NCBI GenBank assembly: GCA_017854655.1
Contig: JAFMHF010000009.1
Location: forward strand, 1 to 41,148
Source: Puniceicoccaceae bacterium
Lineage (GTDB): Bacteria; Verrucomicrobiota; Verrucomicrobiia; Opitutales; Coraliomargaritaceae
Length of the DNA stretch: 41,148 nucleotides
Direction: 5' to 3'
The notes under the pieces are model-generated. The model ran no database searches. It saw only the letters and a program-made list of their open reading frames with translations, and was not told where the DNA came from. This document shows, piece by piece, positions 1 to 10,612 of the stretch; positions within the stretch are counted from its first letter, which is position 1; every line of letters starts with the position of its first letter. The position numbers and the translations under genes are program-made.

Positions 1-57
1 GAGGGCGAGTCGCCCACATTCAATCTGTGTTAGTGTAAATGAGGGCGAGTCGCCCTC
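1..57. repeat. Two copies of a short palindromic repeat
   Basis: The 15-base string GAGGGCGAGTCGCCC occurs at 1-15 and again at 41-55. The second copy extends to a near-perfect palindrome (GAGGGCGA-G-TCGCCCTC, 41-57). The copies are 40 bases apart in an intergenic stretch downstream of acs. Each could form a tight hairpin in RNA, and there is no U-tract, so they look like dispersed intergenic repeats rather than terminators. The first copy touches the window edge, so the array may continue outside. Confidence 0.6.
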
Positions 58-86
58 CCTCCTTTGCCCGCCAATTAACTATAACC

Positions 87-117
87 AAAAAAGCCCTGCT
101 AAAATCTAGCAGGGCTT
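87..117 (-). terminator. Rho-independent terminator of acs
   Basis: A perfect 10-bp stem (AAGCCCTGCT at 91-100 with AGCAGGGCTT at 108-117) encloses a 7-base loop. On the minus strand it is followed by TTTTGGTT. It lies 25 bases past the acs stop codon, as expected for an intrinsic terminator of that gene. Confidence 0.85.
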
Positions 118-141
118 GTCAGTTTTTAAATCGAACAGAAG

Positions 142-2112
142 TTACTGACTCATTGCAATATACTGTGCCTGCAAAGCCTCTACCACGCTCGGATCGGCCA
201 GTGTGGTAGTATTGCCCAATTCTTTACCCTCTGCAATGTCACGCAAAATACGCCGCATAATCTTACCGGAGCGTGTCTTCGGCAGATCCGACGAGAACAA
301 GATGCGCTCAGGACGAGCAAATTTACCGATACTCTTATCGATCATAGTGACGAGTTCCTTGCGCAAGTGATCATCATAATCACGGCCGTCAATCACAGTC
401 ACAAAAGCGATCAGGCCTTGGCCCTTAATCTCATGCGGCACACCCACCACTGCAGACTCTGCAACATCTGGATGCTCGACAAAAACGCTTTCCAGCTCAG
501 CAGTGCCAATACGGTGCCCCGATACGTTGACCACGTCATCCACTCGACCTGTAATCCAGATGTAGCCATCTTCGTCGCGACGGGCGCCATCACCAGGGAA
601 ATAGTATTGCCCACCCCACTTGCACCAGTACGCCTCCTTAAAGCGCTGCGGATCACCATAAATCCCTCGCAACATCCCCGGCCATGGTTGCTTAATTGCC
701 AAAATGCCCACATCGACTTCCTCTCCGTCATCGGTAAGAATCGCAGTCTCGATGCCGAAAAAAGGCAGCGTCGCGCAGCCTGGCTTGGTCGGTGTTGCGC
801 CTGGCATCGGCGTAAGCATATGCCCACCAGTCTCAGTCTGCCACCACGTATCTACAATCGGGCAACGTTCGCCTCCGATCATTTTGTGATACCACATCCA
901 TGCTTCTGGATTGATTGGCTCACCCACTGTTCCTAGTAAACGCAAGGAAGATAGGTCGCGATCGACCAGCCATTTGTCGCCCCATTTCATAAAGGCACGA
1001 ATCGCTGTCGGTGCGGTGTAGAAAATCGAGACTTTATACTTTTCTATAATCTCCCAGAAGCGCCCTTCATCTGGGTGATTGGGTGCACCTTCATACATCA
1101 CCTGCGTGGCGCAATTCTGCATGATGCCGTATATTATATATGTGTGTCCGGTGATCCAACCGACATCCGCAGTACACCAGTACACATCGTCCGGCTTCAA
1201 ATCGAACACATATTTTGAGGTCAGATAACTGAACACCTGATAACCTGCAGTGGTGTGCATCACGCCCTTGGGTTTACCGGTGGTGCCGCTGGTATACAGC
1301 AAAAACAGCAGATCTTCTGCTTCCATCTCTTCAGCAGGACAATCCACACTCATCGCTGCGACCTCTTCATGGTACCAATAATCACGCCCATCCTGCATCG
1401 GACAATCGATCGGATGTGCTTCACCACGCTGCACCACGATCACATCTTTGATGCACTGACAATTCTCAACGCCCTCATCGACGATCTTCTTTAATTCTAA
1501 AATCTTACCACGGCGATAGCCGCCATCCGCAGTGATCACCATACGCGTCTCACTATCGAGTACACGATCGCGAATGGCGTCCGCAGAGAAGCCCGCAAAA
1601 ATGACTGAGTGCACCGCACCAATGCGCGCACAAGCCAGCACAGACACCGCCAACTCAGGAATCATCGGCAGGTAAATCCCAATACGATCCCCTTTTTGCA
1701 CGCCCTTGGCTTTCATCGCATTGGCCAAGCGACAGACTTCTTCATGCAACTGTGCATAGCTGATCGCACGTATGTCGCCTGGTTCGCCTTCCCAGTGAAT
1801 CGCGATTTTCTCGCCCCGACCTTCATTGATATGACGATCGAGACAGTTGTAGGAAAGGTTGGTGCGACTACCATCAAACCACTTATAGCACGGCGCTTCG
1901 GAAGCATCGAGCACGGTATCCCACTTTTTAAACCAATGCAGATCCTCTGCAGCTTCTGCCCAAAAGGCCTCGGGATCCTTGATGCTCTTATGGTACAGCG
2001 CCGTGTAGGCCTCCATACTGCCAATGTGGGCATTTTCTGAAAAAGCCGCAAGCGGGGCAAATTTTCGATTCTCGTGGGATACGGATTCCATTGAAGAAGG
2101 GTCAGTCGACAT
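142..2112 (-). CDS. acs: Acetyl-CoA synthetase (AMP-forming)
   Basis: This 656-residue protein has the usual full length for Acs and activates acetate to acetyl-CoA through acetyl-AMP in the cytoplasm. The adenylate-forming core motif YTSGTTGKPKG is at about residues 273-283. The WWQTETGG substrate/adenylate segment follows, and the C-terminal domain carries KTRSGKIMRR, whose lysine is the catalytic and acetylation-controlled residue in characterised Acs proteins. The N-terminal ACAS extension is present. The gene stands alone, faces away from the plus-strand gene at 2328, and has its own terminator. The start MSTDPSS is the only plausible upstream ATG. Specificity for acetate over propionate is inferred from overall similarity. 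Confidence 0.96.
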   Translation of the reverse strand: MSTDPSSMESVSHENRKFAPLAAFSENAHIGSMEAYTALYHKSIKDPEAFWAEAAEDLHWFKKWDTVLDASEAPCYKWFDGSRTNLSYNCLDRHINEGRGEKIAIHWEGEPGDIRAISYAQLHEEVCRLANAMKAKGVQKGDRIGIYLPMIPELAVSVLACARIGAVHSVIFAGFSADAIRDRVLDSETRMVITADGGYRRGKILELKKIVDEGVENCQCIKDVIVVQRGEAHPIDCPMQDGRDYWYHEEVAAMSVDCPAEEMEAEDLLFLLYTSGTTGKPKGVMHTTAGYQVFSYLTSKYVFDLKPDDVYWCTADVGWITGHTYIIYGIMQNCATQVMYEGAPNHPDEGRFWEIIEKYKVSIFYTAPTAIRAFMKWGDKWLVDRDLSSLRLLGTVGEPINPEAWMWYHKMIGGERCPIVDTWWQTETGGHMLTPMPGATPTKPGCATLPFFGIETAILTDDGEEVDVGILAIKQPWPGMLRGIYGDPQRFKEAYWCKWGGQYYFPGDGARRDEDGYIWITGRVDDVVNVSGHRIGTAELESVFVEHPDVAESAVVGVPHEIKGQGLIAFVTVIDGRDYDDHLRKELVTMIDKSIGKFARPERILFSSDLPKTRSGKIMRRILRDIAEGKELGNTTTLADPSVVEALQAQYIAMSQ

Positions 2113-2325
2113 AGTAAGGTGGTATTAGAGGTGAGACTTGCAGTGGCACTGAGGTAGCAACATAGTGTAGCTCACAGAGGCTTACCACCCAATGAAACAG
2201 CAATCTAAGGTCAATGACTTTCGCTTTACTAAAACGGAATTTCAGACTTTCTCGAAAGCTATTGACAAGCCCACCTGCGCTGAGCATCAAAACCTGCTCT
2301 TCGCGTTAAAATGACGCCTTTCGAT

Positions 2326-4103
<1,778 letters not shown>

Positions 4104-4126
4104 GACTTCGTTACCAACAAATTTCT

Positions 4127-4163
4127 GAATGCCGCAATCCTTCGTTTGCGGCATTCTTTGTTT
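4127..4163 (+). terminator. Rho-independent terminator
   Basis: An 11-bp perfect stem (GAATGCCGCAA at 4127-4137, TTGCGGCATTC at 4146-4156) is followed by TTTGTTT. It lies 23 bases after the stop of the 591-residue gene and 33 bases before hisF, so hisF is probably transcribed separately. Confidence 0.85.
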
Positions 4164-4195
4164 ACAGATATCCATTCAACTTTTTATCTTCTGTC

Positions 4196-4957
4196 ATGCT
4201 CTCAGTCCGAATCATTCCTTGCTTAGATGTTCATGAAGGTCGCGTTGTCAAAGGCGTCAACTTCGTCAATTTGATCGACGCGGGTGATCCCGTCGAGCAA
4301 GCCAAAGCTTACGAGCTGCAAGGTGCCGATGAACTCGTGTTCCTCGATATCACTGCTTCCAGCGACGAGCGCAATACTATGATCGACGTCGTCAAGCGCA
4401 CTGCCGACCAGTGCTTTATGCCACTCACTGTCGGTGGCGGACTGCGCAACGTCGAAAATATTCGCGATATGCTCAATGCTGGAGCGGACAAAGTCAGCCT
4501 TAACACTGCAGCCATCATCAATCCGGATCTCATTCACGAAGCATCCTCCAAGTTCGGTAACCAGTGCATCGTCGTCGCAATCGATGCCAAACGTGTCAAA
4601 GGCGAAGATCGCTGGGAAGTTTACACCCATGGCGGGCGTAATAACACAGGACTCGACGCAGTCGAATGGGCCAAAAAAGTCGTCGCACTTGGAGCAGGCG
4701 AGATTCTCCTGACCAGTATGGACTCTGACGGCACCAAGGCGGGATTTGACAACGTGCTCAATCGCGCCGTCAGCGAAGCCGTCGAAGTGCCCGTCATCGC
4801 CTCTGGTGGCGCAGGTACGCTCGATCACCTTGCTGATGCCATCGACAAAGGTAAAACCAGCGCGGTACTCGCGGCCTCGATCTTTCACTTTGGTACCTTC
4901 ACGATTCGCCAAGCTAAACAGCATCTGCAGAGCCGCGGGCTACCCGTGCGACTATAA
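4196..4957 (+). CDS. hisF: Imidazole glycerol phosphate synthase, cyclase subunit
   Basis: HisF (253 residues, normal length) is the (beta/alpha)8 cyclase half of the HisHF complex. It uses ammonia from HisH to turn PRFAR into imidazole-glycerol phosphate and AICAR in histidine synthesis. The start [20 protein letters not shown] carries the first catalytic aspartate, and VVAIDAKR carries the second. The two phosphate-binding half-barrel motifs TVGGGLRN and IASGGAGT are intact. No other his gene is adjacent, so hisH must be elsewhere. Downstream is a REP-type repeat, not another gene of the pathway. Confidence 0.97.
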   Translation: MLSVRIIPCLDVHEGRVVKGVNFVNLIDAGDPVEQAKAYELQGADELVFLDITASSDERNTMIDVVKRTADQCFMPLTVGGGLRNVENIRDMLNAGADKVSLNTAAIINPDLIHEASSKFGNQCIVVAIDAKRVKGEDRWEVYTHGGRNNTGLDAVEWAKKVVALGAGEILLTSMDSDGTKAGFDNVLNRAVSEAVEVPVIASGGAGTLDHLADAIDKGKTSAVLAASIFHFGTFTIRQAKQHLQSRGLPVRL

Positions 4958-4964
4958 ATTCATT

Positions 4965-5034
4965 GCGGCATAAACCCGCTCGCTACAAACTCTAGCAGTT
5001 GGGGAAACTCATAGCGACTGGTTTACGCCAGCCG
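4965..5034. repeat. REP-type hairpin pair (reverse orientation)
   Basis: Two parts are seen: GCGGCATAAACCCGCTCGCTAC at 4965-4986, folding as GCGGc-ataaa-CCCGC, and TAGCGACTGGTTTACGCCAG at 5012-5031, folding as CTGGcgtaaACCAG when reversed. Read on the minus strand, the same two modules occur in the same order as in the element at 28105-28198. The CTAC...GTAG-like feet face each other between the hairpins. It fills the hisF-amidohydrolase spacer. Confidence 0.6.
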
Positions 5035-5093
5035 GAACCCTCTGCAGGTTGATTCGTCAATCAAATGATATAGACTTCACTACAACACTCCCC

Positions 5094-5987
5094 GTGAAAA
5101 TCATCGACAGCCATAGCCATTGCTACCCAGCCCAACTCGCGGCAGCTCCGCGGGCATGGGCAGAGGCTCAGGGCGAACCACACTGGGCTGAGCTCGTCGC
5201 CCCACTCGATCGCCCCTCCATTCAAGGTTGGGCGACGATCGAGCAAACTTTAGCCGCGATGGATGCCGCGGGCGTCGAACAAACCGTCTTACTCGGTTGG
5301 TATTGGCAAAACGAAGCCACCTGCCGCTGGCAAAATGGCGTGATTGCTGATTGGATACAGGCAGCACCCGAGCGCTTTATTGGCTTCGCCTCGATCCATC
5401 CGGGTGGCACCGCAGCGTCAGTCATCGCTCAATGCGAAGATGCGCTCAGTCTCGGGCTGCGCGGCGCGGGCGAGCTGCACCCAGGCATTCAGAATTTCGA
5501 CTCCAGCAGCATAGGCTGGCAGGCACTCGCGGATTGGTGCGTCGCGCACGACTGGCCGATCAATCTACACGCCACCGAAGCCGTGGGTCACCAGCACCCA
5601 GGCAGCGTGCCTACCCCGCTCAACGATTTTTTGCACATGGCTGAAGCGCACCCACAGTTAAAACTGATACTCGCACATTGGGGCGGAGGCCTAGCCTTCT
5701 TCGAGCTCAATCCACGCCTGCGACAAGCATTGAAAAATGTTTACTACGACACTTCTGCCACGCCCTTGCTCTACGAGCCATCGATCTTTCGACGGCTAAT
5801 CGAAATCGTCGGCGCAGAAAAGATCCTATTCGGCTCAGACTTCCCGCTGCGAGTGTATCCGCGCGCACAAAAGACGCCCGACTTCAGCACGTTCATCGAA
5901 ACGATACAAAACCAAGCAGACTTAAACCCCGACGAGTTTGCTGCGATCATGCAACACAACATGCAGCGCTTACTCGGCAAAGCGTAA
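5094..5987 (+). CDS. Amidohydrolase family metal-dependent hydrolase (COG2159-like TIM barrel)
   Basis: This is a TIM-barrel amidohydrolase of about 297 residues. The metal-binding HxH motif is right at the N terminus (IIDSHSHCYP). A later histidine is in INLHATEA, then LILAHWGGGLAF, and the C-terminal ILFGSDFPL supplies the conserved aspartate. These are hallmarks of the amidohydrolase-2 group, which includes decarboxylases and lactone hydrolases. The substrate cannot be read from the sequence. I place the start at the GTG at 5094 because it sits directly before the first barrel strand. The ORF-track start is a TTG at 5049 that adds 15 unrelated residues and abuts the repeat. Confidence 0.88.
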   Translation: MKIIDSHSHCYPAQLAAAPRAWAEAQGEPHWAELVAPLDRPSIQGWATIEQTLAAMDAAGVEQTVLLGWYWQNEATCRWQNGVIADWIQAAPERFIGFASIHPGGTAASVIAQCEDALSLGLRGAGELHPGIQNFDSSSIGWQALADWCVAHDWPINLHATEAVGHQHPGSVPTPLNDFLHMAEAHPQLKLILAHWGGGLAFFELNPRLRQALKNVYYDTSATPLLYEPSIFRRLIEIVGAEKILFGSDFPLRVYPRAQKTPDFSTFIETIQNQADLNPDEFAAIMQHNMQRLLGKA

Positions 5988-6010
5988 GGCGCTCCTTGCC
6001 GCGCTAATCG

Positions 6011-6091
6011 TTGGAGGGATTGCTCCGCTTTTGCCGCGCCTCTAGTGCAATCGCGCAAAATGTCAGCGGCGACGACGGAGCGTTGCCCTCA
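6011..6091. repeat. Putative ~81-bp inverted-repeat element
   Basis: The ends TTGGAGGGATTGCTCCG (6011-6027) and CGGAGCGTTGCCCTCA (6076-6091) are imperfect inverted repeats. Length and terminal GGAGGG/CCCTC match the better-preserved element at 13995-14078. It lies in the spacer between the convergent amidohydrolase and UDP-glucuronate decarboxylase genes. Confidence 0.4.
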
Positions 6092-6115
6092 CAAACCCAA
6101 GCACCCGCACCAAAC

Positions 6116-7057
6116 CTATCCCTCCGACAAGACCTTATCGAAATAAGCAATCGTCGGCTTTAAGCCTTCGTCCAGCGATACCTTCGGCTCCCAACCAAGC
6201 ACCTTTTGTGCCTGACGAATATCCGGCTGGCGCTGCTTTGGATCGTCTGATGGCAAGGCTTCGTGGATAATTTTCGATTGACTGCCCGTTTGAGCGATCA
6301 CCTTTTGCGCCAGCTCCAGAATAGTAAACTCGCCGGGATTGCCGATATTCATCGGGCCAATCACTTCGTCTTGATTCATTAGGCGCACAAAGCCTTCAAT
6401 CAAGTCGTCACAATAACAGAAGGAGCGCGTTTGAAGCCCCTCGCCGTAAATCGTAATGTCGTGCCCCTGCAGTGCCTGCACGATGAAATTTGAGACGACG
6501 CGTCCATCATCTGGGCACATGCGCGGGCCATACGTGTTGAAGATACGAACAATGCGAATATCGACACCGTTCTGGCGGTGATAATCCATAAACAAAGTCT
6601 CGGCGGCACGCTTGCCCTCGTCATAGCACGAGCGAATGCCGATCGGATTGACGTTGCCCCAATAGGACTCTGGTTGTGGATGCATCGCCGGATCGGGGTC
6701 GCCATACACCTCAGAGGTAGACGCTTGAAAAACACGCGCATTCACGCGCTTCGCAGAGCCGAGGCAATTGATCGCGCCCATGACCGACGTCTTAATCGTC
6801 TTGATCGGGTTGTGCTGGTAATGCACCGGCGAAGCTGGGCAAGCGAGATTGTAAATCTGATCGACTTCGACTTTAAACGGGTCCGTCACATCATGCCGCA
6901 TCAGCTCAAACATCGGGTTTGCCATCAGATGCTGCACATTGCGTTTACGTCCCGTAAAGAAGTTATCCATACAAATGACTTCATGCCCTTCACCCAACAG
7001 ACGGTCACACAAATGACTACCAAGAAACCCGGCACCTCCAGTAATTAAAATACGCAT
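6116..7057 (-). CDS. uxs: UDP-glucuronate decarboxylase (UDP-xylose synthase)
   Basis: This extended short-chain dehydrogenase of 313 residues converts UDP-glucuronate to UDP-xylose in the cytoplasm, feeding surface polysaccharide synthesis. The NAD-binding glycine motif [10 protein letters not shown] is at residues 7-16. The active-site tyrosine and lysine are in [14 protein letters not shown], a form characteristic of UXS rather than of epimerases. [10 protein letters not shown] and the C-terminal [18 protein letters not shown] complete the family pattern. No N-terminal membrane segment is present, as usual in bacterial enzymes. It is divergent from the exported protein at 7112, with no other sugar-nucleotide gene adjacent. 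An SDR epimerase is the only alternative and is less likely. Confidence 0.93.
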   Translation of the reverse strand: MRILITGGAGFLGSHLCDRLLGEGHEVICMDNFFTGRKRNVQHLMANPMFELMRHDVTDPFKVEVDQIYNLACPASPVHYQHNPIKTIKTSVMGAINCLGSAKRVNARVFQASTSEVYGDPDPAMHPQPESYWGNVNPIGIRSCYDEGKRAAETLFMDYHRQNGVDIRIVRIFNTYGPRMCPDDGRVVSNFIVQALQGHDITIYGEGLQTRSFCYCDDLIEGFVRLMNQDEVIGPMNIGNPGEFTILELAQKVIAQTGSQSKIIHEALPSDDPKQRQPDIRQAQKVLGWEPKVSLDEGLKPTIAYFDKVLSEG

Positions 7058-7111
7058 AGTTAAATCAAGTTGTGATTATAAGAAATTTACGAACAATAAA
7101 TACCTGACACT

Positions 7112-7945
7112 ATGAAATGTTCATATTTATGCGCGCTTGCTCTTGCTCTCGGTTTTCTGGTGCCCTCCTCAGTTGTCGCTCAGACAGAAGCGACAGTCGC
7201 GCCCGAAGTGGTAGCCACTTTTCGTCCGCAGCTCAGCGATACAACCAGTAAGCAGCTAATTAAGAATTACCTCGCGGTCTCTGGAGGTAAGCAAGCTTAC
7301 ATCAAACTAAAAAATGTCATAGCCACCGGCAGTATTGTCGAGGCTGGGAAGTTAAAATCCTTCCGCCTAATCGAAACACAGGATGGCCGCCGCCAACTCA
7401 CCTACACATGGAAGCACCTCGGCCGTACCTACAAGACGCTATATTCATTCGATGGTGTGCACACCTGGCAACAGCAACTCCTGCCAAAAGAGGAACACCC
7501 TGAGCTATTCAGTGGTCGTGACGCCATACACTTTGCGCATCAGCATTGGCTAATCCAACCCTTCGTCGAACCTCTCATAGCCGACTATGTATTTAAATAT
7601 CAAGGCATGTCCAAAGTTGCGGGCCGCCCTGCCTACATTATTACTGTCTATGGAAAAAATAATATACGCAGCTGGTTTTATTTTGATAAAGAAAAGCATC
7701 TACTCACCCGATGGGGCGGCAAAGGAACGATCGCTGGAATCGAGGAATATATGGACTACCGCGCCACACGATTCGCGGCAGTCAACGGCGTGCTCCTGCC
7801 TAAACAAATCGAACTTCTCGCCGAAAACTCTCCATTCGGCACAATCACCTTCGAAACCATCAGCGCCAATCAACCGATCGACTCGCAAATCTTCTCCATG
7901 CCACCGAGCACCATCCCGACGCTTCGGCAGAAGATCGCTCGCTAG
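7112..7945 (+). CDS. Exported protein, possibly LolA/lipoprotein-sorting-like fold
   Basis: A 277-residue protein with a clear Sec signal peptide: a short basic start, a hydrophobic core LCALALALGFLVPSS, then VVA|Q, giving cleavage near residue 23. The mature part reads as alternating beta-strands with one early helix (KQLIKNYLAVSGGKQAYIKLKNV). The layout, with YSFDGVHTWQ and a late SWFYFDKEKHLLTRWG, resembles periplasmic LolA-like half-barrel proteins of unknown function in Verrucomicrobiota. No catalytic motif is visible. It starts 54 bases from the divergent uxs gene and is followed after 74 bases by the helicase gene. The family assignment is an inference. Confidence 0.85.
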   Translation: MKCSYLCALALALGFLVPSSVVAQTEATVAPEVVATFRPQLSDTTSKQLIKNYLAVSGGKQAYIKLKNVIATGSIVEAGKLKSFRLIETQDGRRQLTYTWKHLGRTYKTLYSFDGVHTWQQQLLPKEEHPELFSGRDAIHFAHQHWLIQPFVEPLIADYVFKYQGMSKVAGRPAYIITVYGKNNIRSWFYFDKEKHLLTRWGGKGTIAGIEEYMDYRATRFAAVNGVLLPKQIELLAENSPFGTITFETISANQPIDSQIFSMPPSTIPTLRQKIAR

Positions 7946-8019
7946 TTGAATCGCGCAAACCTCACCTTGCCATCGCCAAGGCTTGACCTCTTCGCTTCAT
8001 TTGTCAGCCATGACGGGCG

Positions 8020-10353
8020 ATGCATATTGATCCAACCGCCCGAACTGTTCGCCTAAGTGTGCGCGAACTCGCCACCTTTCGTCAGGTGCCGTCGAGCGGA
8101 GGGCATGGAACTACATCTTGGCGTGCCGCAGTCGGCCAACAATGGCACACCACCGCCGCCCATCAAACGCGCGAAATTCACGCCGACGTGCGCTTCGAAG
8201 TGCCACTCAAGGCAAAGTGGCTTTACCGCGACTGGTGCTTTGAAATCCAGGGGCGTATTGATCAACTCATTCCTGAGCAGAATCAGTTATGTATTCGTGA
8301 AGTTAAGACTGTGCGTAATGGCGTGCCCGCCAGTTCGGAAGAACTCGCCAGTCGCTATCCCGATTATTTCGCCCAAGCCGCGATCTACCTAGGCCTCGCA
8401 CGGGTACTCCCTGAGTATGCCGACACCACGCTCCGTGCGGAGCTCTACTTTATCGAAATCGAGACTGGTGGCGTTCAAATCGTGCCGCTCACCGAAGCTG
8501 ACGAGCGCGCCTTTAATAGCCAACTCGATACGCTTCTTCCTTTCCTCGAAGATCGGCGCACTAGCCAACTTCGACTACAAGGAGTCGAACTGCAGCCTGC
8601 ATTTGAAACTTTGCGCGAAGGTCAGGCTGAGCTACTCACCACGCTCGACCATGCCACCCTAAAAAGCAAAACCGTGCTCCTCGAAGCGCCCACTGGTTTT
8701 GGCAAAACCGGCATTGTGCTCGAACATATGCTACGTCAAATGCAGAACGGTGTCTATGATCGTGCGATCTACTTGACCAGTAAATCAACAGGTCAGCTCG
8801 AAACGATTCGCCAACTCCGCAGTATGATCGGCGACAATTTACGCTACATTCAGATGCGCAACCGCACGGAACATCGCATCGAAAGCGCCGCCCACACCTG
8901 TACTGGCGATGAGCATTGCAATGAACGGATCGGACAAAGCTGGCGGGCCGCTGCCATCAACCCACCGGATCTGTTCGAACACGGCACTCTGAGCCTCAAT
9001 CGCAGTAAAGAGCTCGGCGAGTCCACTGGTGTCTGTCCCTATGCGCTAACCAAGGGCTGCTTGCCATTCGCCGAGGTCTGGATCGCTGATACCAACTATG
9101 TATTTTCGCCCTCTAGTCGGGCTGTTTTTCTTGAGCAGCATGGGTTTGATCCCGCCAAGACATTACTCATCGTCGACGAAGCGCACAATCTTCCCGACCG
9201 CGCGGCCGATGCATTGAGTGTCGAACTCAGTGCAACCGACCTACTCTTCGCGCTCGAAGAACTACGCAGCGCAGGGGCATCACACCATCTTCTCAGTATA
9301 GGCGAAGAGCTCATCCGCTGCCTTGAATTATTGACCACCAATGAGCCACTCCCCCCTGCTACGCTCTGCGAAATGCTCGACTTGTGCGAAGATTTTACGC
9401 AGCAACTCAAAGACGCCCATTTCGATCACACAACCACCGCCCCGTTTGCCATCGACATCGCTTGGCGTATTCCCGATTTAGCACAACGCCTTGCCGAGCC
9501 TGCGCATCAATGGCTGCACTGGTCACCTTCGAAAGGCACGCTCCGAGCCACTAGTCTGAATGCCAGCAACTGGATCGCAGACTGCGTCGCACCCTTCGGT
9601 GGCAGCATCTTAATGTCTGCCACGCTCACGCCAATCCAGAGTTTCCGTGAGCACTGTGGCCTGACCGCAGAAAATGCCACACTCGCGCTAGGCCATGCTC
9701 CGTGGCGCGAAGACGCCTATCACGTTGCCATCGATACTCGTGTCGATACTCGTTATAAGCAACGCGACAAGTATTACGAAACTACCGCACGCACGATCGC
9801 CGCACTGATCGCTCAAAGCCCTAGTGTACCCGTCGCTGTTTTTTTTGCCTCCTATCTTTACGCCGAAAATATCAAATCCTATCTCGACGCACTCAATCCT
9901 GGGGCACGCGTTCAAGTGCAACCGCGAGGTGTCGATCTAGCCGAGCAAGAAACCTTTATCGACCAAGGCCTGCTGATGGCCGACGCCCTCTTTCTTATTT
10001 TAGGCTCCAGCTATGCCGAAGGCGTCGACAAGCTTGGCGGACGAATCGACATCGCGATGGTGGTCGGTCCCGCGCTACCAGAAGTCAACGCCATCCAAGA
10101 CGCCAAGATGGACATTCATCCTAGCACCGAGAGAGACGCGGCCTTCACAGATATTTATATTATCCCCGCCATGCGCCGCATCCACCAAGCCCTCGGTCGT
10201 ATCGTCCGCGCTCCTGGGCAACGCGCCAAAGTGTTACTCCATGGCAAACGCTACAACCAATCCGCCTACCACCAACAGCTCGCTCCCGAATATCTTCAGG
10301 CCACCACGATCACCAGCGACAACGAGTTACTGGAGTGGCTCCAACAAAGCTAG
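8020..10353 (+). CDS. RecB-like nuclease fused to XPD/DinG-type Fe-S DNA helicase
   Basis: A 777-residue two-part DNA-processing enzyme. Residues ~40-190 look like a PD-(D/E)xK nuclease of the RecB/Cas4 type: VGQQWH, then IQGRID, then CIREVKT, then the glutamine motif QAAIYLGLA. From ~220 comes a superfamily-2 helicase: Walker A EAPTGFGKTG, Walker B VDEAHNLPD (~385), MSATLTP, and motif VI HQALGRIVRAPGQR (~725). Four cysteines (HTC, EHC, GVC, KGC, ~residues 294-347) sit where XPD/DinG proteins bind a 4Fe-4S cluster. It should translocate 5'-3' on single-stranded DNA, probably in repair. It stands alone between an exported-protein gene and tRNA-Arg. Confidence 0.9.
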   Translation: MHIDPTARTVRLSVRELATFRQVPSSGGHGTTSWRAAVGQQWHTTAAHQTREIHADVRFEVPLKAKWLYRDWCFEIQGRIDQLIPEQNQLCIREVKTVRNGVPASSEELASRYPDYFAQAAIYLGLARVLPEYADTTLRAELYFIEIETGGVQIVPLTEADERAFNSQLDTLLPFLEDRRTSQLRLQGVELQPAFETLREGQAELLTTLDHATLKSKTVLLEAPTGFGKTGIVLEHMLRQMQNGVYDRAIYLTSKSTGQLETIRQLRSMIGDNLRYIQMRNRTEHRIESAAHTCTGDEHCNERIGQSWRAAAINPPDLFEHGTLSLNRSKELGESTGVCPYALTKGCLPFAEVWIADTNYVFSPSSRAVFLEQHGFDPAKTLLIVDEAHNLPDRAADALSVELSATDLLFALEELRSAGASHHLLSIGEELIRCLELLTTNEPLPPATLCEMLDLCEDFTQQLKDAHFDHTTTAPFAIDIAWRIPDLAQRLAEPAHQWLHWSPSKGTLRATSLNASNWIADCVAPFGGSILMSATLTPIQSFREHCGLTAENATLALGHAPWREDAYHVAIDTRVDTRYKQRDKYYETTARTIAALIAQSPSVPVAVFFASYLYAENIKSYLDALNPGARVQVQPRGVDLAEQETFIDQGLLMADALFLILGSSYAEGVDKLGGRIDIAMVVGPALPEVNAIQDAKMDIHPSTERDAAFTDIYIIPAMRRIHQALGRIVRAPGQRAKVLLHGKRYNQSAYHQQLAPEYLQATTITSDNELLEWLQQS

Positions 10354-10461
10354 TGCGCTTTGGCCTAAGCGGATCATACCACGCCTCAAACTCGAATAAT
10401 CGTATTGCTTGTTCAGGCAAAACTGCTTTGTTCGTCGATTCTCGAGAATGCGGAACGATAT

Positions 10462-10535
10462 GTGGGCGTAGCTCAGCTGGATAGAGCATCGGTTTTCTAA
10501 ACCGAGGGTCCCGGGTTCGAGTCCCGGCGCCCATA
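10462..10535 (+). tRNA. tRNA-Arg (anticodon TCT)
   Basis: A complete cloverleaf is visible. The acceptor GTGGGCG pairs with CGCCCAT, with a G-U closing pair. The D arm is GCTC...GAGC, the anticodon stem TCGGT/ACCGA encloses the loop TTTCTAA (anticodon TCT), and the T arm is CCGGG-TTCGAGT-CCCGG. The discriminator is A. The 3' CCA is not encoded (CGT follows), so it must be added after transcription. It decodes AGA and AGG. The minus-strand ORF 10310-10534 is an artefact over this gene. Confidence 0.96.
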
Positions 10536-10612
10536 CGTTCCGATGTGCTAGTGATAATATAATTATCCCTTGAAACTTTCCCAGCTAGACTAGAAAAAGT
10601 GCCTGCTAGCCG

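Noticed and set aside
1-57. CRISPR-like array at the left edge
   Set aside because: Only two 15-base palindromic units with a single 25-base spacer; too short for CRISPR repeats and no cas genes nearby.
8020-10353. Defence-system helicase-nuclease with accessory genes
   Set aside because: The neighbours are an exported-protein gene and a tRNA; no partner genes support a defence cassette.
10310-10534. Minus-strand ORF MGAGTRTRDPRFRKP...
   Set aside because: It is the familiar spurious translation across a tRNA gene; the tRNA-Arg cloverleaf at 10462-10535 explains it.
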